DNA of 64,000 nucleotides from Haloplanus salinus (GCF_003336245.1 NZ_QPHM01000001.1:2546113-2610112); one strand, 5' to 3'. Shown: positions 50,246 to 59,599, counted from the stretch's first letter. The notes: generated by a model not told the origin, from the sequence alone. Numbers and translations: made by a program.

Positions 50246-50482
50246 CTACGCGTCGGCCTTGCGCCGGGCGTACGCGTACGCGAAGAGTGCGGTGACGAAC
50301 CAGACGGCCGCCCCGACCCGGACCGCGAAGGCGGCGCGCGCTCCCCACGTCGGGAGCGCCGTCGTCGTCGAGAGGGCGGCGACGAGAGGTGCGCCGGCGA
50401 CGATGGTCGCGACGAACGTCACCTGCATCACCCACCCGAAGTCGACGCCGTCCGGATCGGTTCGCTCGACGCGGTGTGGCAC
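50246..50482 (-). CDS. DUF5822-type small membrane protein
   Basis: A 78-residue protein with two hydrophobic helices (about 15-38 and 49-72), an acidic N-terminus (ERTDPDGVDFGWVMQ) and a basic C-terminus (YARRKADA). It fits the haloarchaeal DUF5822 family, whose function is unknown. It sits 37 bases downstream in the same direction as the eIF2B-like gene's upstream region; no evident operon. Confidence 0.72.
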   Translation of the reverse strand: MPHRVERTDPDGVDFGWVMQVTFVATIVAGAPLVAALSTTTALPTWGARAAFAVRVGAAVWFVTALFAYAYARRKADA

Positions 50483-50604
50483 GCGTCGGCGTTGGCGGCC
50501 GAACGGGTAATGTGTGGCGATTTATGCGGAGTACCGTAGCTGTCTCCCGGTGATCCGCCGGATCGTCAGGGCGGACCACCGGTAGCGACGGACAGTAAAC
50601 CGCA

Positions 50605-51372
50605 TTACGCGTCGAGGAAGTCGGTCAGCGCCTCGTTGAACCCCGTCGGACGCTCCAGCATGGCGAGGTGGGCGGCGTCCTCGACGGTCGTCCACTCGGC
50701 GTCGGGGATGCGCTCGGCGAGCGTCTCGTGGTACCAGGGCGGGGTGAGGGCATCGTACTCGCCGACGACGGCGAGGGTGGGCACGTCGATATCGCCGAGG
50801 CGACCGCGTACGTCGAACGCGTGACTGGTCCGGAAGTCGCGCTCGGTGACGGCCCGTCCGGCCGCGTGGAGGGTCTCGCGGGACGCCTCGAGCAGCCGCT
50901 CGTCGGGGTCGTGAAAGAGCCGATCCGGCCCGTGGAGGAACTCGATCGCCCGCTCGAAGTCGTCCCGGAGCCACCGGAGCAGATCGTCGAGGACGGCGAG
51001 TTTGGCGCCCGTCCCCGCGAGGACGGCGGCGTCGAGGTCGACGTCGCGTTCGAGGAGGGCGGTCATGGCGACCGCGCCGCCGAGCGAGTTGCCACAGAGG
51101 ACGCGAGCGTCCGTGGCCGCGGCGACGGCGACGGCGTCGTCGACGTACGCCGAGAGCGCCTCGTACCCCGGCTCGGCCGCCACGTCGTCGCTCGCCCCGT
51201 GGCCGCTCAGGTCGAGGGCGACGACGGGTCGGTCGTCGGCGAGTCGCGCCTGGGACTTCCAGACCGCGTGCGATCCGCCGCTGCCGTGGACGAACAGGAT
51301 CGGATCGGCGTCGCCGCCGCGGTCGTGGCGGCGATACGCCGTCTCCCGGCCGTGGTGGGTTACCGTCTCCAT
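50605..51372 (-). CDS. Alpha/beta hydrolase
   Basis: A 255-residue hydrolase. The oxyanion motif is HGSGGSHAVW (29-38), the nucleophile Ser96 is in CGNSLGGAVAM, the acid is likely in VVGEYDALTPP (Asp in EYD), and the catalytic His is in DAAHLAMLERP. Length and order are those of small esterases and epoxide-hydrolase-like or BioH/MenH-like enzymes. The substrate is unknown. Start at ATG 51372 (METVTHHGRE) is preferred to one 17 codons upstream. Confidence 0.9.
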   Translation of the reverse strand: METVTHHGRETAYRRHDRGGDADPILFVHGSGGSHAVWKSQARLADDRPVVALDLSGHGASDDVAAEPGYEALSAYVDDAVAVAAATDARVLCGNSLGGAVAMTALLERDVDLDAAVLAGTGAKLAVLDDLLRWLRDDFERAIEFLHGPDRLFHDPDERLLEASRETLHAAGRAVTERDFRTSHAFDVRGRLGDIDVPTLAVVGEYDALTPPWYHETLAERIPDAEWTTVEDAAHLAMLERPTGFNEALTDFLDA

Positions 51373-51494
51373 ACGACCGGTAGCGTGGGGAAGGGTATAA
51401 ACCCGCCCGACGCCCCCACCCACCCGGCCGTGAACCGCAATACAACGTCGACCCGGCGTTTCCCCGTCACGTACGGCGATTTACCAGCGCAAGA

Positions 51495-51506
51495 TTTATA
51501 TATATA
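51495..51506 (+). promoter_or_regulatory. TATA box of the Hsp20-like/Cdc48 operon
   Basis: tttatatatata, an unusually long and strong TATA element, ends 29 bases before the ATG at 51535. No ribosome-binding site is visible, so a leaderless transcript is likely. The stretch 51491-51530 is AT-rich and suggests a highly expressed or heat-inducible promoter. Confidence 0.65.
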
Positions 51507-51534
51507 GATAACTAACTTGGAGTTAGGAATTGAT

Positions 51535-51774
51535 ATGGTGAGACAGCAATACGCCGGTGAGGACGAACGGTTCGTCCGCCGGTACGACTACGACGACGAG
51601 TGGGTGATCGCCGCCGACGTGGGCGTCGGCGACGACCGCCTGCGCGTCGACGTCGTCGGCGGGACGGCCATCGTCCTCGTCGACGAGGAGACGACGATGG
51701 AGTTCGACCTTCCCGGTTCGGCCGAAAGCGTTGACACGAACAACGGCGTACTCGTCGTGAGGGGTACGCAATGA
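51535..51774 (+). CDS. Small Hsp20-like protein (DUF7127 type) coupled to Cdc48
   Basis: A 79-residue acidic protein: [20 protein letters not shown], then [20 protein letters not shown] and a C-terminal [20 protein letters not shown], close to the end of Hsp20 alpha-crystallin domains. It ends in an ATGA overlap with the Cdc48 gene, so it is co-translated. It may be a substrate adaptor or co-chaperone of Cdc48. The alternative TTG start at 51517 is disfavoured because it lies too close to the TATA box. Confidence 0.82.
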   Translation: MVRQQYAGEDERFVRRYDYDDEWVIAADVGVGDDRLRVDVVGGTAIVLVDEETTMEFDLPGSAESVDTNNGVLVVRGTQ

Positions 51775-54038
51775 AACTCGTCGTCAAGCCACTGAAACAG
51801 AAAGACGCCGGCCGTGGACTGGCCGCCATCGACCGCGCCGCAGTCGCGGAGATGGGGCTGGAGGTCGGCGATTACATCCGCATCGAGGGGAAGGAAGGCA
51901 CCGCCATCGCGCGCGTCTGGCCCGGTCATCCCGAGGACCAAGGGTCGGGCGTCGTCCGTATCGACGGCCAGCTCCGCCAGCAGGCCAACGTCGGCATCGA
52001 CGACCGGGTCGAAGTCGAGAAGGCGGACGTAAAGCAGGCCGAGCGGGTGACGGTCGCGCTCCCCCAGCAGATCGGCATCCGGGGGGACATCGGCCACTAC
52101 CTCCGTGACAAGCTGACCGACAAGCCGATCACGAAGGGGCAGACCCTCCGTGTGCCCTTCGGCTTCGGCTTCATGAGCGGCCGGCAGAGCCAGGCCCTCC
52201 CGCTGAAGGTCGCCGACACCGACCCCGCCGGAACCGTCGTCGTCACCGATTCGACGGAGGTGACGGTCAGCGAGAAACCAGCCGAGCAGATCCGCGAGAC
52301 CGGCGGCGACGGCCGCACCGAGACGCCCGACGTGACCTACGAGGACATCGGCGGGCTCGACCGCGAACTCGAACAGGTCCGCGAGATGATCGAACTGCCG
52401 ATGCGCCACCCCGAGCTGTTCCGCCGGCTCGGCATCGACCCGCCGAAGGGCGTGCTCCTCCACGGGCCGCCCGGCACCGGGAAGACGCTGATCGCCAAGG
52501 CCGTCGCCAACGAAATCGACGCCCACTTCCACACCATCTCCGGCCCGGAGATCATGTCGAAATACTACGGCGAGAGCGAGGAACAGCTCCGGGAGGCCTT
52601 CGAGGAGGCCGAGGAGAACGCCCCCGCCATCGTCTTCATCGACGAACTCGACTCCATCGCACCCAAGCGTGGTGAGGCCGGCGGCGACGTGGAACGCCGG
52701 GTCGTCGCCCAGTTGCTCAGCCTGATGGACGGGCTGGAGGAGCGCGGCGAGGTCGTGGTCATCGGCGCGACCAACCGCGTCGACGCCATCGACCCCGCGC
52801 TCCGTCGCGGCGGCCGGTTCGACCGCGAGATCGAGATCGGCGTCCCCGACCGCGACGGACGCCGCGAGATCCTGCAGGTCCACACCCGTAACATGCCGCT
52901 CGCGGACGACGTCGACATCGACGCCTTCGCGGAGTCGACCCACGGCTTCGTCGGCGCCGACATCGAGGGGCTCGCGAAGGAGGCCGCGATGAACGCCCTC
53001 CGGCGCATCCGCCCGGAGATCGATCTCGACGAGGAGGAGATCGACGCCGAGATCCTCGAAGGGCTGGAGGTCGACGAGGACGACTTCCAGGAGGCGATGA
53101 AGGGGATCGAACCCTCCGCGCTCCGGGAGGTGTTCGTCGAGGTGCCCGACGTGACTTGGACGGACGTCGGTGGGTTGGAAGACACCAAAGAGCGCCTCCG
53201 CGAGACCATCCAGTGGCCGCTCGACTACCCCGAGGTGTTCGAGGCCATGGACATGGAGTCCGCGAAGGGCGTGCTCATGTACGGCCCGCCCGGCACCGGG
53301 AAGACCTTGCTCGCCAAGGCGGTCGCCAACGAGGCCGAATCCAACTTCATCTCGGTGAAGGGGCCCGAACTCCTCGATAAGTACGTCGGGGAGAGCGAGA
53401 AGGGGGTCCGCGAGATCTTCAGCAAGGCCCGCGAGAACGCGCCGACCGTCATCTTCTTCGACGAGATCGACGCCATCGCGACCGAGCGCGGTCGCAACAC
53501 CGGCGACTCCGGCGTCTCCGAGCGCGTCGTCTCCCAGCTTCTGACGGAACTCGACGGGCTGGAGACCCTGGAGGACGTGGTGGTCATCGCTACCTCGAAC
53601 CGCCCGGATCTCATCGACTCCGCGCTCCTGCGTCCCGGTCGCCTGGACCGGCACGTCCACGTGCCCGTCCCCGACGAGGACGCTCGGCGCGCCATCTTCG
53701 ACGTTCACACCCGGAGCAAGCCGCTCGCGGACGACGTGGATCTGGACAGCCTCGCCCGCCGGACCGAGAACTACGTCGGCGCCGACATCGAGGCCGTCTG
53801 CCGCGAGGCGTCGATGGCTGCCAGCCGCGAGTTCATCCACAGCGTCTCGTCCGAAGAGATCGGCGAGTCCGTGGAGAACGTCCGCATCACGATGGAACAC
53901 TTCGAACACGCGCTCGACGAAGTGACCGCGAGCGTCACCGAGGAGACCCGCGAGCGCTACCGCAAGATCGAGCAGCGCTTCACCAGCGACGAGCCCGACG
54001 TGGGCACCGACACCGAAGCGAGCCGGACGTTCCACTAG
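51771..54038 (+). CDS. Cdc48/VCP-type AAA+ ATPase
   Basis: A 755-residue double-ring unfoldase homologous to p97/VCP. It has an N-domain (1-180, double-psi barrel with [20 protein letters not shown]), and two AAA modules with Walker A GPPGTGKT at 232-239 and GPPGTGKT at 505-512, Walker [11 protein letters not shown] and [10 protein letters not shown], and arginine fingers of the usual type. In archaea it unfolds proteins for the proteasome. The C-terminal tail is acidic and lacks the HbYX motif. The Hsp20-like gene is translationally coupled. Confidence 0.97.
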   Translation: MKLVVKPLKQKDAGRGLAAIDRAAVAEMGLEVGDYIRIEGKEGTAIARVWPGHPEDQGSGVVRIDGQLRQQANVGIDDRVEVEKADVKQAERVTVALPQQIGIRGDIGHYLRDKLTDKPITKGQTLRVPFGFGFMSGRQSQALPLKVADTDPAGTVVVTDSTEVTVSEKPAEQIRETGGDGRTETPDVTYEDIGGLDRELEQVREMIELPMRHPELFRRLGIDPPKGVLLHGPPGTGKTLIAKAVANEIDAHFHTISGPEIMSKYYGESEEQLREAFEEAEENAPAIVFIDELDSIAPKRGEAGGDVERRVVAQLLSLMDGLEERGEVVVIGATNRVDAIDPALRRGGRFDREIEIGVPDRDGRREILQVHTRNMPLADDVDIDAFAESTHGFVGADIEGLAKEAAMNALRRIRPEIDLDEEEIDAEILEGLEVDEDDFQEAMKGIEPSALREVFVEVPDVTWTDVGGLEDTKERLRETIQWPLDYPEVFEAMDMESAKGVLMYGPPGTGKTLLAKAVANEAESNFISVKGPELLDKYVGESEKGVREIFSKARENAPTVIFFDEIDAIATERGRNTGDSGVSERVVSQLLTELDGLETLEDVVVIATSNRPDLIDSALLRPGRLDRHVHVPVPDEDARRAIFDVHTRSKPLADDVDLDSLARRTENYVGADIEAVCREASMAASREFIHSVSSEEIGESVENVRITMEHFEHALDEVTASVTEETRERYRKIEQRFTSDEPDVGTDTEASRTFH

Positions 54039-54123
54039 CTTCGGCCGCTCCACCCCGTTTCCGTACCCGGCGGCCGGGCGCGGTTCCAACACGCTATTGA
54101 CGTCGCTCCACGCATCGCCGTGT

Positions 54124-55431
54124 ATGTCCCTCCCCGTTCGCCGACGGCGCCTCCTTCTGTGGGCCGCCCTCGCCGCCGGCTTCCTGTTCGTCAACTTCCA
54201 CCGGACCGCCACGGCGGTCCTCGCCGACTCGCTCGCTCGCACCTTCGACGCGACCGGCTCCCAACTCGGCCTGCTCCACGCCTCGTTTTTCTACATCTAC
54301 GCCGCCCTCCAACTCCCGGCGGGGCTCGCCGTCGACCGCTACGGGCCACGGTGGGTCGGCGCCCTCGGACTGGCCGTGCTGAGCGCCGGCGTCCTCTGGT
54401 TCGCGCGGAGCGACACGTTGCTGGCCGCCTTCCTCGCCCGGACCGTCGTGGGCCTCGGCGGCAGCGTCTGCTACATCGCCACTCTGCGGTTTTGTGCGAA
54501 CTGGTTCCGGCCGGACGAGTACGCGACGATGACGGGGTACACCGTCGCCGCGGCGGGCGCGGGGGGTATCCTCGCGACGACGCCGTTGGCGCTCGCCATC
54601 GACCGGGTGGGCTGGCGGCTCGCCATCCTCGCGACGGGGATGCTCACCGCCGTCGTCGCCGTCGCCGTCGCGGGCGCGGTGCGGGACACGCCGACGGCTG
54701 CAGGGTACGAAGACCCGGGTGTCGGTGTCGGTGCCCCCGACGGTGGATCCGCCTCGCTCGCCGACATCGTCGCCAACGCCCGGACCGTCCTCCGTGAGGC
54801 CGAGACGTGGCTGATGGGCCTGCTGCTCTTTCTGGTCCTCGGCGTCAACTTCACCGTCCTCGGCCTGTGGGGTGTCCCCTTCGTCGCCGACACGTACGGC
54901 GTCTCCGTGGCGCGGGCGTCGACGTATCTCCTCGTCGGCAACGTCGGGTTCGTCCTCGGTTCACCCGCCATCGGCGCGCTGTCGGACCGAACCGGGCGGC
55001 GGACGGAACTCATCGTCGCGACGGCCGTCGTGTTCGCGCTCTCGTACGGCGTCTTGGTCACCGTCCCGCCGCTCCCCGTCGTCGGCGTCGCGCTCTTCTG
55101 TGCTCTCCTCGCCAACGGCGGCGTCTCGCTCGTGTTCACCGTCGGGAAGGAGCGCCACGAACCGGCCGTCGCCGGCACCGTCACGGGCGTCGTCAACAGC
55201 CTCGGTTACGTCGGCGCCGCGACGTTGCCGACGGTCATGGGCGCGGTTCTCGACGCCTACTGGACGGGGGAGGTGATCAACGGCGCGCGGGTGTACACCG
55301 TCGCCGGCTACCGCGTCGCCTTCGCCATCGCGACGGCGGCGGCCCTCCTCGCCGTCGTCGCCGGCCTGTGGCTCCACCGACGCGAGGCGCGGGGAATCGC
55401 CTCGCCGGGACCGGCCGCGGGCGACGACTGA
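54124..55431 (+). CDS. Major facilitator superfamily transporter
   Basis: A 435-residue protein with twelve predicted helices. The motif A-like loop is PAGLAVDRYGPRWVGALGLA between helices 2 and 3 and again IGALSDRTGRRTELIVATAV in the second half. A central loop of about 40 residues (ADIVANARTVLREAETW) splits the halves. The substrate is unknown; nitrate- or sugar-type groups cannot be assigned. A TTG start nine codons upstream is less likely than the ATG at 54124. Confidence 0.9.
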   Translation: MSLPVRRRRLLLWAALAAGFLFVNFHRTATAVLADSLARTFDATGSQLGLLHASFFYIYAALQLPAGLAVDRYGPRWVGALGLAVLSAGVLWFARSDTLLAAFLARTVVGLGGSVCYIATLRFCANWFRPDEYATMTGYTVAAAGAGGILATTPLALAIDRVGWRLAILATGMLTAVVAVAVAGAVRDTPTAAGYEDPGVGVGAPDGGSASLADIVANARTVLREAETWLMGLLLFLVLGVNFTVLGLWGVPFVADTYGVSVARASTYLLVGNVGFVLGSPAIGALSDRTGRRTELIVATAVVFALSYGVLVTVPPLPVVGVALFCALLANGGVSLVFTVGKERHEPAVAGTVTGVVNSLGYVGAATLPTVMGAVLDAYWTGEVINGARVYTVAGYRVAFAIATAAALLAVVAGLWLHRREARGIASPGPAAGDD

Positions 55432-55444
55432 GGAACCGGGACGG

Positions 55445-55936
55445 CTACGAAGCACCTCGTCGGTACCGCTGCCACCCCGCGAGCAGGGCGCCGCCGACGA
55501 CGAGGACGATACCCACGCCGCGGAGCGCGAGGCCGACGAACAGCGCCGCGACGTTGACGCCCGCGCGCTCCCGCTCGGTTCGGAGCGAGTAGACCGCCCC
55601 TTCGTCACGGACGGGGTAGAGTCCCTCGCCGACGGCGACGTGGTCGCTCGTGTAGACGAAGTCGGGCGCCGTCGCCGACTCGTTCCCGACGACGTACGGC
55701 GAGTCGGCTCGGGCACGGTCGAAGACCGTCCGGCCCCGAGCGGAGAGGTTCTCGTACGCCACCACGTCGCCCGCGTCGTAGTCGAGGCCGTACGCCAGCG
55801 TCCCACCGTCCGCCGCCGAGACGTGGTGGACGTAGTCGGGGTCGGCCGGTCCCCCGCCGCCGACGAGGGCGGCGGCGAGCAGACAGAGGACGCCGACGCC
55901 GAGGAGCGCGTGCTGGAGGGCGGGCCGCGGAACCAT
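55445..55936 (-). CDS. Membrane protein of unknown function, two helices
   Basis: A 163-residue protein. An N-terminal helix (about 8-24, ALLGVGVLCLLAAALVGG) is followed by an extracytoplasmic region with DPDYVHHVSAADGGTLAYGL and YDAGDVVAYENLSARGRTVF, and one C-terminal helix (about 130-155). Topology is thus N-in, large outside loop, C-in. I do not recognise the family. Start chosen at ATG 55936 to avoid an Arg/Pro-rich extension. It is convergent with the MFS gene. Confidence 0.72.
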   Translation of the reverse strand: MVPRPALQHALLGVGVLCLLAAALVGGGGPADPDYVHHVSAADGGTLAYGLDYDAGDVVAYENLSARGRTVFDRARADSPYVVGNESATAPDFVYTSDHVAVGEGLYPVRDEGAVYSLRTERERAGVNVAALFVGLALRGVGIVLVVGGALLAGWQRYRRGAS

Positions 55937-56154
55937 ACGCCGTCCTCTCCCGCCGGCGTGATGTATCTTCGTGGTCGTCGGGCCGCGTGGCATCGTGCGC
56001 CACCCGACGACCACACGGAGCTAACGGAATCGACGGCAATATACGAAATATTCGAACTATATCACCCCTTCAGTTGCACGTAGTTGGTACGAAAAGCGAA
56101 AAAAGAGTAAATGGTTACACTATCTATTAGTAGTTCCAGTGACACTGTTGGTCC
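55937..56154 (+). promoter_or_regulatory. AT-rich divergent intergenic region before the CBS gene
   Basis: About 56036-56150 is far richer in A and T than the surroundings, with near-palindromic gaaatattcg at 56044-56053 and runs such as gaaaagcgaaaaaagag. A TATA-like tatctattag at 56121-56130 is 25-34 bases before the ATG at 56155. The stretch looks like a regulated promoter with possible binding sites, but no operator can be named. Confidence 0.4.
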
Positions 56155-56634
56155 ATGATCGACGTACCCGTCTCCGCCGTGATGACCGACGCCCCGACCG
56201 TTCCGCCGGCCACGACGGCCGCCGAAGCCGCACAGCACCTCCGCCGGGCCGACGTCCGCGCCGTCGTCGTCGGCCCGGCCGTGGCGGGCATCGTGACCGA
56301 GTCGGACATCGTCGCCGTCGTCGCCGAGGGTGGGGACGACCCCACGGTCGAGTCGTTCATGTCGTCGCCGGTGGTGACCGTCGGTCCGACTACACCGGTC
56401 GGCCTCGCCGCCGACCGGATGCGCGACGCGGGCGTAGCGTGTCTCCCCGTCGTCGACGACCCGGGGTCACCGCCGGACCGGGGTTCCCCGGCCGGCGGCG
56501 ACGGACGCTACCTCGGGCTGGTCACTCGAGCCGACGTCGCCCCGTATCTCTCCCGGCACCGCCTCGACGTCGACTGGGAGGGCGACCCCCTCTCGCTCGG
56601 CGGGGCGGGGGTGCCGGAACGATCGGTGGAGTGA
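56155..56634 (+). CDS. CBS-domain pair protein
   Basis: A 159-residue protein with two CBS motifs: VSAVMTDAPTVPPATTAAEA to GPAVAGIVTESDIVAVVAEG (about 6-58), and ESFMSSPVVTVGPTTPVGLA to GRYLGLVTRADVAPYLSRHR (about 66-135). It probably binds adenine nucleotides as a sensor. A Pro/Gly/Asp insert (GSPPDRGSPAGG) lengthens the second motif. No partner enzyme domain is fused. Function in the cell unknown. Confidence 0.87.
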   Translation: MIDVPVSAVMTDAPTVPPATTAAEAAQHLRRADVRAVVVGPAVAGIVTESDIVAVVAEGGDDPTVESFMSSPVVTVGPTTPVGLAADRMRDAGVACLPVVDDPGSPPDRGSPAGGDGRYLGLVTRADVAPYLSRHRLDVDWEGDPLSLGGAGVPERSVE

Positions 56635-56948
56635 GCGGATCTGCCTTCGGGGTCCATCCCACCGCAGGCGGCGTGTGGGTGTGCGAAACGCCGGCCCCCC
56701 CGGTGACGAGACGGCGGCGGGCGGCTCGGCGAGGCGCCCGACGAACTCGACGTGACCGATCGGCCGGCGGTCGAACTTCGGTCGTACCGTCTCGCCCATC
56801 CACGACGCGGGGTGCCCCCTCCGGCCATCATCGACCGATTCGAGGGCGCGCCCGACCGAGCGGCGTTTCCCGTCGGTCGTAGCCGCTACCGTCCGGCGGA
56901 CTGCCCGCTTCCGAAGGATTATGCGTCACGGTCCCCCTGTAGGAGAGT
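56635..56948 (+). other. 314-bp gap: promoter of the amidase, no gene seen
   Basis: Open frames here are Arg/Pro-rich shadows with no start signals or family match. A TATA-like gattatgc at 56917-56924 lies about 25-32 bases before the amidase ATG at 56949 and is the likely promoter. Confidence 0.4.
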
Positions 56949-58259
56949 ATGTACGCCGACCCCCAGCCGCTCGCTCCGCTCGTCCGCTCGCTCCGGGCGG
57001 GCGACCGCCGACCGACGGCGCTGGTCGACGACCTGTGTGACCGACTCGACGCCGTCGACGACGACGTCCGTTCCGTACTCCCCGAACCGGGCCGGCGTGA
57101 CCGGCTGATTCGGGAGGCGACGGCGCTCGACGCCCGCCACGACGACCCCACGAGCCGGCCGTCGCTGTTCGGCGTCCCCGTCGGCGTCAAGGACATCTTC
57201 CACGTCGACGGCTACCTCACCGCAGCCGGGTCGTCGGTTCCACCCGCGACCATCACCGACGCGGAGTCGACGGCGGTCGCCCGCCTCCACGACGCCGGCG
57301 CGGTCACCTTCGGCAAGGCCCGGACCACCGAGTTCGCCTACTTCGACCCGCCGGAGACTCGCAACCCGACCGACCTCGGTCACACGCCCGGCGGCTCCTC
57401 TAGCGGGTCGGCCGCCGCCGTCGCCGCGGGGATCTGTCCGCTCGCGCTCGGCTCCCAGACCGTCGGCTCCGTGATCCGGCCGGCGGCCTTCTGCGGTGTC
57501 GTCGGGTTCAAACCGAGTTACGGGCGGATCCCCCTCGACGGCGTCGTCCCCTTCGCCCCCTCCGTGGATCACGTCGGCACGTTCACCGCCGACGTGGCCG
57601 GCGCGGCGCGGACGGCCGCAGTGCTCTGTGACGGCTGGGACCCCGTCGACCCCGACGCGCCGCCGGTCGTCGGCGTCGTCGAGGGACCGTATCTCGACCA
57701 GGCGACCGAGGCCGGGCGGGCGGGCGTCGAGGCCGGCGCCGCCGCGCTCGACGACGCGGGCTACGAGGTGCGTCGGGTGCCCGTGTTCGACGACATCGAC
57801 GCGGTGAACGCGAGCCACGACGCGCTGACGGCCGCGGAGTTCGCACTCACCCACGCCGAGTGGCACGCCGCGTACGGCGACCGGTACGCCCCGGAGTCGA
57901 CCGCCCTGATCGAGGAGGGACGCGAGGTGGGCGTCGACGAACTGGCCGACGCCCGCGCCGCCCGCCTCGACCTGCGCGAACGCGTCGGGGAGCGTGCCCG
58001 CGAGGCCGGCGTCGACCTGCTGATCTCGCCCGGCGCCCCCGGTCCGGCGCCCGAGGGCATCGACGACACCGGCGATCCGATCATGAACCTACCGTGGACC
58101 AACGCCGGCGTCCCGGCGCTCACCGTCCCCTGCGGTCGGGTCGGGGGCCTACCGCTCGGCCTGCAGGTGGTCGCGCCCTTCGGCGGCGACGAAGCGCTGC
58201 TGGCGTGGGGGGAGGATATCGCTGCCGCCGTCGCGGACGTGGGCGCGGTGGACGCCTGA
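56949..58259 (+). CDS. Amidase-signature family hydrolase
   Basis: A 436-residue amidase-signature enzyme. The Ser-cisSer-Lys triad is visible: Lys81 in GVPVGVKDIFHVDG, the cis-Ser within PGGSSSGSAAAVA (147-159), and the nucleophile Ser174 in SQTVGSVIRPAAFCG. The usual GGS-I-R is changed to VGSVIR. It should hydrolyse a small amide, or act like GatA, but the GatA-specific partners are absent here. Convergent with a Tat lipoprotein gene across a palindromic element. Confidence 0.9.
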   Translation: MYADPQPLAPLVRSLRAGDRRPTALVDDLCDRLDAVDDDVRSVLPEPGRRDRLIREATALDARHDDPTSRPSLFGVPVGVKDIFHVDGYLTAAGSSVPPATITDAESTAVARLHDAGAVTFGKARTTEFAYFDPPETRNPTDLGHTPGGSSSGSAAAVAAGICPLALGSQTVGSVIRPAAFCGVVGFKPSYGRIPLDGVVPFAPSVDHVGTFTADVAGAARTAAVLCDGWDPVDPDAPPVVGVVEGPYLDQATEAGRAGVEAGAAALDDAGYEVRRVPVFDDIDAVNASHDALTAAEFALTHAEWHAAYGDRYAPESTALIEEGREVGVDELADARAARLDLRERVGERAREAGVDLLISPGAPGPAPEGIDDTGDPIMNLPWTNAGVPALTVPCGRVGGLPLGLQVVAPFGGDEALLAWGEDIAAAVADVGAVDA

Positions 58260-58264
58260 TACCA

Positions 58265-58334
58265 ATTAGTGTAACCGTTCACCGGTGGGTCGCCGACCCG
58301 TCCCGGCGACCCACCGGTAGTGACTCACACTAAT
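58265..58334. terminator. Composite palindrome between convergent genes
   Basis: A perfect 14-bp inverted repeat, CCGGTGGGTCGCCG (58282-58295) and CGGCGACCCACCGG (58304-58317), with an 8-base loop is nested in an outer inverted repeat, ATTAGTGT (58265-58272) and ACACTAAT (58327-58334). It lies between the amidase stop (58259) and the lipoprotein stop (58348), so a bidirectional terminator is the simplest reading; the outer arms could be a protein-binding site. Confidence 0.6.
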
Positions 58335-58347
58335 CCGTACGACCGGT

Positions 58348-58833
58348 CTATCCGGTCGGCGTGTCGGTACTCGATGCCGTCCCCGTGCCCGCCTGCGCCC
58401 GCGCCTGCTCGAACGTGGCGGCCGGGAAGAGGCCGCTGACCTCCTCGAACGAGAGCGTCTCGATCAGCGCCGCGGGGTCGCCGGAGACACGAAGCACGCC
58501 GAACCGGGCGACGGCGTCGTCGACGTTGACCGAGACGTTCCCCGTTCTGTTCCGGAAGGTGTCGACGGCGGTACGCGTTAGCTCGGCCCGTCGCCGCTGG
58601 AACGCCTGTTGTGCCTGCATCCGGTCGAGTTCCCCCGACTGGACCCGTGACTGAATCTCGGACTGCAGTTCCTGGAGCGACTGCTGATCGGGCTGGACGG
58701 CGAGGGTTACCGTCGCCGGCTCCGAGCCGTCGCCGCCGTTGTGGTTCGAGAGTGCGCTACAGCCGGCCATCGAGGCGGCGGTGCCGGTGCCGGCGAGCTG
58801 GAGAAATCGCCGTCGACCCGTGTCGTCGAACAT
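58348..58833 (-). CDS. Tat lipoprotein with coiled-coil segment
   Basis: A 161-residue protein. GRRRFLQLAGTGTAASMAGC gives a Tat motif and lipobox (Cys25). A helical region follows (about 45-85, QSLQELQSEIQSRVQSGELD rich in Gln and Glu), then a beta/alpha segment AVARFGVLRVSGDPAALIET. The promoter gataaaagg (minus strand ccttttatc) at 58858-58866 is 25-33 bases upstream of the ATG, so the start is well supported. No function known. Confidence 0.75.
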   Translation of the reverse strand: MFDDTGRRRFLQLAGTGTAASMAGCSALSNHNGGDGSEPATVTLAVQPDQQSLQELQSEIQSRVQSGELDRMQAQQAFQRRRAELTRTAVDTFRNRTGNVSVNVDDAVARFGVLRVSGDPAALIETLSFEEVSGLFPAATFEQARAQAGTGTASSTDTPTG

Positions 58834-59453
58834 TCCGCCCGGTCTTGGGAGACGAGTGATAAAAGGCCTCGGCTCTCCGTCCTCACGGAGCGCCGTCGCC
58901 GGGCATGCCCACCGGCGTCGTCGTGAATTCGAAGCACGCGCCGCCACGCTCCCCGTCGGTGACGGGAGTCGTATTAACCGTGTGTATTGGTACCGTTGCG
59001 ACGTGCCGATAGAAACGGGAGCAGCCCCGGTTTGGACCCGGACGGGAGACGTTTTCCACGACCCCTACGGCCCTGCTGGTTTCCCAGGTTCCCGAACTAC
59101 GTTCACACGCAGTCCGGTAGTTGGCCTTCGCGGCCCGCCGCCATGGCGGTCGAGCATCGGGTCGCTGCGGTCCTCCGTCGAGGCGTGTACCTCGTTCCCC
59201 TCTTACGGGGGCTTCGGTTGTACCTCTCGTCCACACCGCTCCGTTCGGAGCGATGCGGTCGTCCGGTGGGTCCCCGCGACTCCACCCGGATATTGATGTA
59301 CGTTACCAATTAACATAAGCGTTTCGGCCGACTGCGGGTCGCCCGCGGCGTGGGAGGGACTCCTCGAACGTTCGTTCGTACGCTCCGAACCGACCGCTCC
59401 CGGACGAGAAACCACAGGACGCAAATACCGGGCCGCACAAGCGATGACCGCGT
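58834..59453. other. 620-bp gene-poor stretch upstream of tRNA-Leu(CAA)
   Basis: No convincing coding gene. Frames are Arg/Ser/Pro-rich on both strands. There are TATA-like sequences facing inward from both ends (gtattaacc near 58970 and, minus strand, tgttaattgg near 59305-59314), and a perfect palindrome CGCTCCG-TT-CGGAGCG at about 59236-59251. The segment could encode a stable RNA, but I do not see signal-recognition-particle or RNase P signature motifs. Confidence 0.4.
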
Positions 59454-59537
59454 GCGAGGGTAGCCAAGCCTGGAAACGGCGGCGGACTCAAGATCCGCTC
59501 CTGTAGAGGTCCAAGGGTTCAAATCCCTTCCCTCGCA
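59454..59537 (+). tRNA. tRNA-Leu (anticodon CAA)
   Basis: An 84-nt gene that begins GCGAGGG and ends CCCTCGC plus A, a perfect acceptor. The anticodon stem GCGGA/TCCGC encloses CTCAAGA, anticodon CAA (UUG codon). The long variable arm and a T arm GGGTTCAAATCCCT-type are present. CCA is not encoded. Its 3' end is repeated several times downstream (see repeats). Confidence 0.95.
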
Positions 59538-59599
59538 TCGCTCCGGCCCACGCCGGTGGATGCGGAAGACCGCTCTCGGAGCGCTCTTCCCTCGCAAAC
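59516..59599 (+). repeat. 84-bp perfect direct repeat, copy 1 (includes tRNA-Leu 3' end)
   Basis: This 84-bp segment covers the T arm and 3' end of the tRNA plus 62 bases of flank, and recurs without a mismatch at 59829-59912, 313 bases downstream. It ends with a near-palindromic hairpin GAAGACCGCTC-TCG-GAGCGCTCTTC, then CCCTCGCAAAC. A duplication this exact, anchored on a tRNA 3' end, suggests recent integration or recombination. Confidence 0.9.

Noticed and set aside
51588..54242. 884-codon minus-strand frame opposite cdc48
   Set aside because: It mirrors the Cdc48 coding frame; composition is His/Val/Asp-biased, as expected for antisense of a G+C-rich gene.
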